Shown: one piece after another, positions 18,367 to 20,523 of the stretch
Layout: every line of letters begins with the position of its first letter
Numbering within the stretch: position 1 is the stretch's first letter
Origin: Chloroflexota bacterium
GTDB taxonomy: Bacteria > Chloroflexota > Dormibacteria > Aeolococcales > Aeolococcaceae
DNA: 20,523 nucleotides
Direction of reading: 5' to 3'
NCBI GenBank assembly: GCA_028287605.1
Contig: JAQBPI010000182.1
Coordinates: 1 to 20,523 of the forward strand
Program-made: the position numbers and the translations under genes
The notes under the pieces: model-generated
Database searches by the model: none
Told to the model about the DNA's origin: nothing
What the model saw: only the letters and a program-made list of their open reading frames with translations

Positions 18367-18374
18367 CCCCACCC

Positions 18375-18638
18375 GTGAACCCCTGGCTCGACCGCTTCGC
18401 CGCCGGCCTCGCCGATGCGGATCCGCCCGAGATCGACCGCGACGAGGCGGCGCTGATCCTCGAGCTCGCCGGCGCCGCGGCGCGCAGCTCGGGGGCGCGC
18501 CAGTTCGCCCCGCTGGCCACCTGGCTCGCCGGCCGGGTCACCGCCGGCGCCGACCGCGACACCCGCCTCGCCCTGCTCCGACGCGCCTGCGAGGCGGCCA
18601 CCGCCGCCGGCGCCGCCGAGGAGGATCTGTCGCTCTGA
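18375..18638 (+). CDS. Small DUF6457 domain protein
   Basis: An 87-aa soluble, mostly helical protein starting at GTG. The N-terminal NPWLDRFAAGL and the later FAPLATWLAGRVTAG resemble the DUF6457 domain, found alone or fused to the molybdenum cofactor guanylyltransferase MobA in actinobacteria-like genomes. Here it stands alone, with no Mo-cofactor gene in the window. The role is unknown. It diverges from the DUF3048 lipoprotein gene and converges on treZ. Family assignment is from remembered sequence features and should be checked by a profile search. Confidence 0.7.
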   Translation: MNPWLDRFAAGLADADPPEIDRDEAALILELAGAAARSSGARQFAPLATWLAGRVTAGADRDTRLALLRRACEAATAAGAAEEDLSL

Positions 18639-18672
18639 GCGCTGACGCGCTCACTCGAGGGGGGCCTCCCCC
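18637..18672. terminator. Two adjacent hairpins between convergent genes, possible terminator
   Basis: A perfect 6-bp stem GAGCGC/GCGCTC with a TGAC loop lies at 18637-18652, starting within the DUF6457 stop codon. A second, GGGGG/CCCCC with a GCCT loop, lies at 18659-18672. Both sit between the convergent DUF6457 and treZ ends. Neither is followed by a T-run on either strand, so intrinsic termination is uncertain. Confidence 0.33.
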
Positions 18673-18712
18673 AGGCCATCAGCTCCTTCGTCGCCGACAG
18701 CCTTCCCCCTGT

Positions 18713-20458
18713 TCAGATCGACTGACCCAGCACCACCACCGACTGCGGCGGGAGGATCAGCGCGTCGCCCTCGCGGCAGGGTGCCTCGGCGGAGGCGAGC
18801 AGCACCTCGCCCCAGCCGCGCGACCCCCCGGGGATCCGCGCCGCCCGCGCCCCGAGGTTGGCGGCCACGGTGACCCCGTGGCGCTCCATCACCAGCCAGC
18901 GGTGCTCCTCGTCGACGCGCACGCACACCGCGCTCAGGTCACCGTCCCGGAGCGCGGGCAGGCGCCGGCGCAGCGCGATCAGCTCCCGGTGCCAGGCGAG
19001 CAGGCCGGCGTGGGGCTCGCGGGCGATCTCGTCCCAGTCGAGCCGCGAGCGGACGAAGCTCGACTCGTCCTGGGGATCGGGCACCGCCGACTCGTCCCAG
19101 CCGAAGGCGGCGAACTCGCGCTTGCGCCCCTGGCTGACCGCCGTCGCGAGCTCCGGGTCGACGTGGTCGGTGAAGTAGAGGAAGGGCGTGGACGCTCCCC
19201 ACTCCTCGCCCTGGAAGAGCATCGGGACGAACGGCGCGGTGAGCACCAGCGCCGCCCCCACCCGGAGCAGCCCGGTGCTCATCAGCGCCGAGCTGCGCTC
19301 GCCCGCGGCCCGGTTGCCGACCTGGTCGTGGTTCTGCAGGCAGACCACGAAGCGGTCGCCGCCGAGGTCGCCGATCGGCCGGCCGTGGCGTCGCTCGCGG
19401 AAGCGGGAGTACCGGCCGTCGAAGACGAACGCCCGGCGCAGCGCCCTGGCGACGTCCTCCAGCCGGCCGTAGTCGACGTAGTAGCCGGTGCGCTCGCCGG
19501 TGAGGGCGGCGTGGAGGGCGTGGTGGAAGTCGTCGCTCCACTGCGCGTCGAGGCCGTACCCGCCCCGTTCCGGGTCGCGCACCACCCGGGGATCGTTGAG
19601 GTCGCTCTCGGCGATCAGCCAGAGCCGCCGCCCCAGCTCGGCCTCGAGCGCGGCCACCCGGGTGGCCAGCTCCTCGAGGATGTGCACCGCCGAGGTGTCG
19701 ACGATGGCGTGCACCGCGTCGAGGCGCAGGCCGTCGAGGTGGTAGTCGCGCAGCCACATCAGCGCGTTGTCGACGATGAAGGCGCGCACCTCGTCGCTCT
19801 GCCGGCCGTCGAGGTTGATCGCCTCTCCCCAGGGGGTGCGGTAGCGGTCGGTGAAGTACGGGGCGTAGGCGCCGAGGTAGTTGCCGTCGGGGCCGAGGTG
19901 GTTGTAGACGACGTCGAGCACGGCGGCGAGGCCGCGGGCGTGGCAGGCGTCGACCAGCCGGTGCAGCCCCTCGGGGCCGCCGTAGGCGTGGTGGGGCGCG
20001 TAGAGGTCGACCCCGTCGTAGCCCCAGCCGTGGTCGCCGGGAAACTCGGCCACGGGCATGATCTCGACCGCGGTCACCCCCAGGCCGACGAGGTGGCCGA
20101 GCCGGGCAGCGGCGGCGGCGAAGGTGCCCTCGGGGGTGAAGGTGCCGACGTGGAGCTCGTAGATCACCGCGTCCGCGAGCTCGGCGCCGCGCCAGCCGGC
20201 GTCGCCCCAGGCGTGGGCGCCGTGGTCGACGCTGCGCGAGGGCCCGTGGACGCCCTCCGGCTGGAAGGGCGAGCGCGGGTCGGGGAGGCCGGGCCCGCCG
20301 TCGAGGGACAGCCGGTAGTCGGTGCCCGGAGCGAGCGGCTCGTCGCCGCTCCACCAGCCGCCGTCGAGGGGACGCAGCGGATGACGGCCCCCGGGCAGCC
20401 CGGCCTCGAGCCGCCGGGCACGCGGCGCCCAGACCCGCGGCTCCCCCCTCCGGGTCAC
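18713..20458 (-). CDS. treZ: Malto-oligosyltrehalose trehalohydrolase (TreZ, GH13)
   Basis: A 581-aa cytosolic glycoside hydrolase of family 13. It releases trehalose from maltooligosyl-trehalose, the second step of the TreY/TreZ pathway from glycogen or maltodextrin. An N-terminal beta-sandwich-like domain (about 1-90) begins with the TreZ-type RVWAPRARRLE. The (beta/alpha)8 barrel shows DVVYNHLGPDGNYL (182-195), the nucleophile D247 in GLRLDAVHAI, the acid/base E284 in LIAESDLND, and D378 in QNHDQVGNRA, all three catalytic carboxylates. LFQGEEWG and FLYFTDH are also typical of TreZ. The length is usual. The GTG start (20458) overlaps the stop of the upstream gene as GTGA, pointing to coupled translation with treY. 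Confidence 0.95.
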   Translation of the reverse strand: MTRRGEPRVWAPRARRLEAGLPGGRHPLRPLDGGWWSGDEPLAPGTDYRLSLDGGPGLPDPRSPFQPEGVHGPSRSVDHGAHAWGDAGWRGAELADAVIYELHVGTFTPEGTFAAAAARLGHLVGLGVTAVEIMPVAEFPGDHGWGYDGVDLYAPHHAYGGPEGLHRLVDACHARGLAAVLDVVYNHLGPDGNYLGAYAPYFTDRYRTPWGEAINLDGRQSDEVRAFIVDNALMWLRDYHLDGLRLDAVHAIVDTSAVHILEELATRVAALEAELGRRLWLIAESDLNDPRVVRDPERGGYGLDAQWSDDFHHALHAALTGERTGYYVDYGRLEDVARALRRAFVFDGRYSRFRERRHGRPIGDLGGDRFVVCLQNHDQVGNRAAGERSSALMSTGLLRVGAALVLTAPFVPMLFQGEEWGASTPFLYFTDHVDPELATAVSQGRKREFAAFGWDESAVPDPQDESSFVRSRLDWDEIAREPHAGLLAWHRELIALRRRLPALRDGDLSAVCVRVDEEHRWLVMERHGVTVAANLGARAARIPGGSRGWGEVLLASAEAPCREGDALILPPQSVVVLGQSI

Positions 20459-20523
20459 GCACGCACCAGCAGCGCGCAGGGCAGGTCGCCGAGCAGATCG
20501 CCGGCGGCGACCTCGCCCTCGAG
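20455..20523 (-). CDS. treY: Probable TreY (maltooligosyltrehalose synthase), last 22 codons
   Basis: Only the 3' end lies in the window. The 22 residues contain GDLLGDLPCALLVRA before TGA, which resembles the usual TreY ending (a D-L-L-x-x-L-P-x-A-L-L pattern). Position and the four-base overlap with treZ agree with a treY-treZ operon. TreY turns the reducing end of maltodextrins into a trehalose unit. The fragment is too short to be sure; another partner such as treX would also fit the context. Confidence 0.6.
   Translation of the reverse strand, partial: LEGEVAAGDLLGDLPCALLVRA

Overview
This is a very GC-rich bacterial chromosomal segment with tight packing, many GTG starts and stop/start overlaps. 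It centres on a complete 14-gene operon for respiratory complex I (nuoA to nuoN), all on the minus strand from about 16343 down to 1998. The gene style (separate nuoC and nuoD, a DUF6457 protein, a DUF3048 lipoprotein, TreY/TreZ trehalose genes, leaderless-looking promoters) suggests a Gram-positive-like soil lineage: Actinomycetota, Chloroflexota or a neighbour such as Candidatus Dormibacterota. The sequence alone does not settle the phylum.

Layout. 1-1139 (+) is the 3' part of a DUF885 putative metallopeptidase gene, cut by the left edge. It overlaps tail to tail with 1109-1966 (-), an HSDL2-like short-chain dehydrogenase that sits directly downstream of nuoN and may be the last gene of the operon. 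1998-16343 (-) carries nuoN, M, L, K, J, I, H, G, F, E, D, C, B, A when read left to right; transcription runs A to N from a probable promoter just right of 16343. Diverging from nuoA is a second, unrelated short-chain dehydrogenase (16435-17223, +). It converges on a DUF3048 (YerB-like) lipoprotein gene (17296-18315, -), which diverges from a small DUF6457 gene (18375-18638, +). That gene converges on treZ (18713-20458, -), preceded by the last 22 codons of a probable treY (20455-20523, -).

Function. NuoE/F/G oxidise NADH and pass electrons through Fe-S clusters to NuoI, NuoB and the quinone site at NuoB/NuoD/NuoH; NuoA/J/K/L/M/N form the proton-pumping membrane arm. Every expected Fe-S ligand set is visible, including the extra N7 cluster in NuoG. 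TreY and TreZ together make trehalose from maltooligosaccharides.

Points that stand out: (1) nuoB and nuoC share one reading frame separated by a single TAG, and nuoC has no ATG/GTG/TTG start in front of its conserved N-terminus, so a CTG start or readthrough must be considered; (2) NuoL has alanine where the TM5 proton-channel glutamate is expected, while NuoM and NuoN keep theirs; (3) NuoG is short (640 aa) yet retains N7; (4) three genes have -10-like hexamers 8-9 bases before their start codons, consistent with leaderless transcription. I found no CRISPR array, RNA gene, insertion sequence or phage gene. No stretch longer than about 100 bases lacks a gene.
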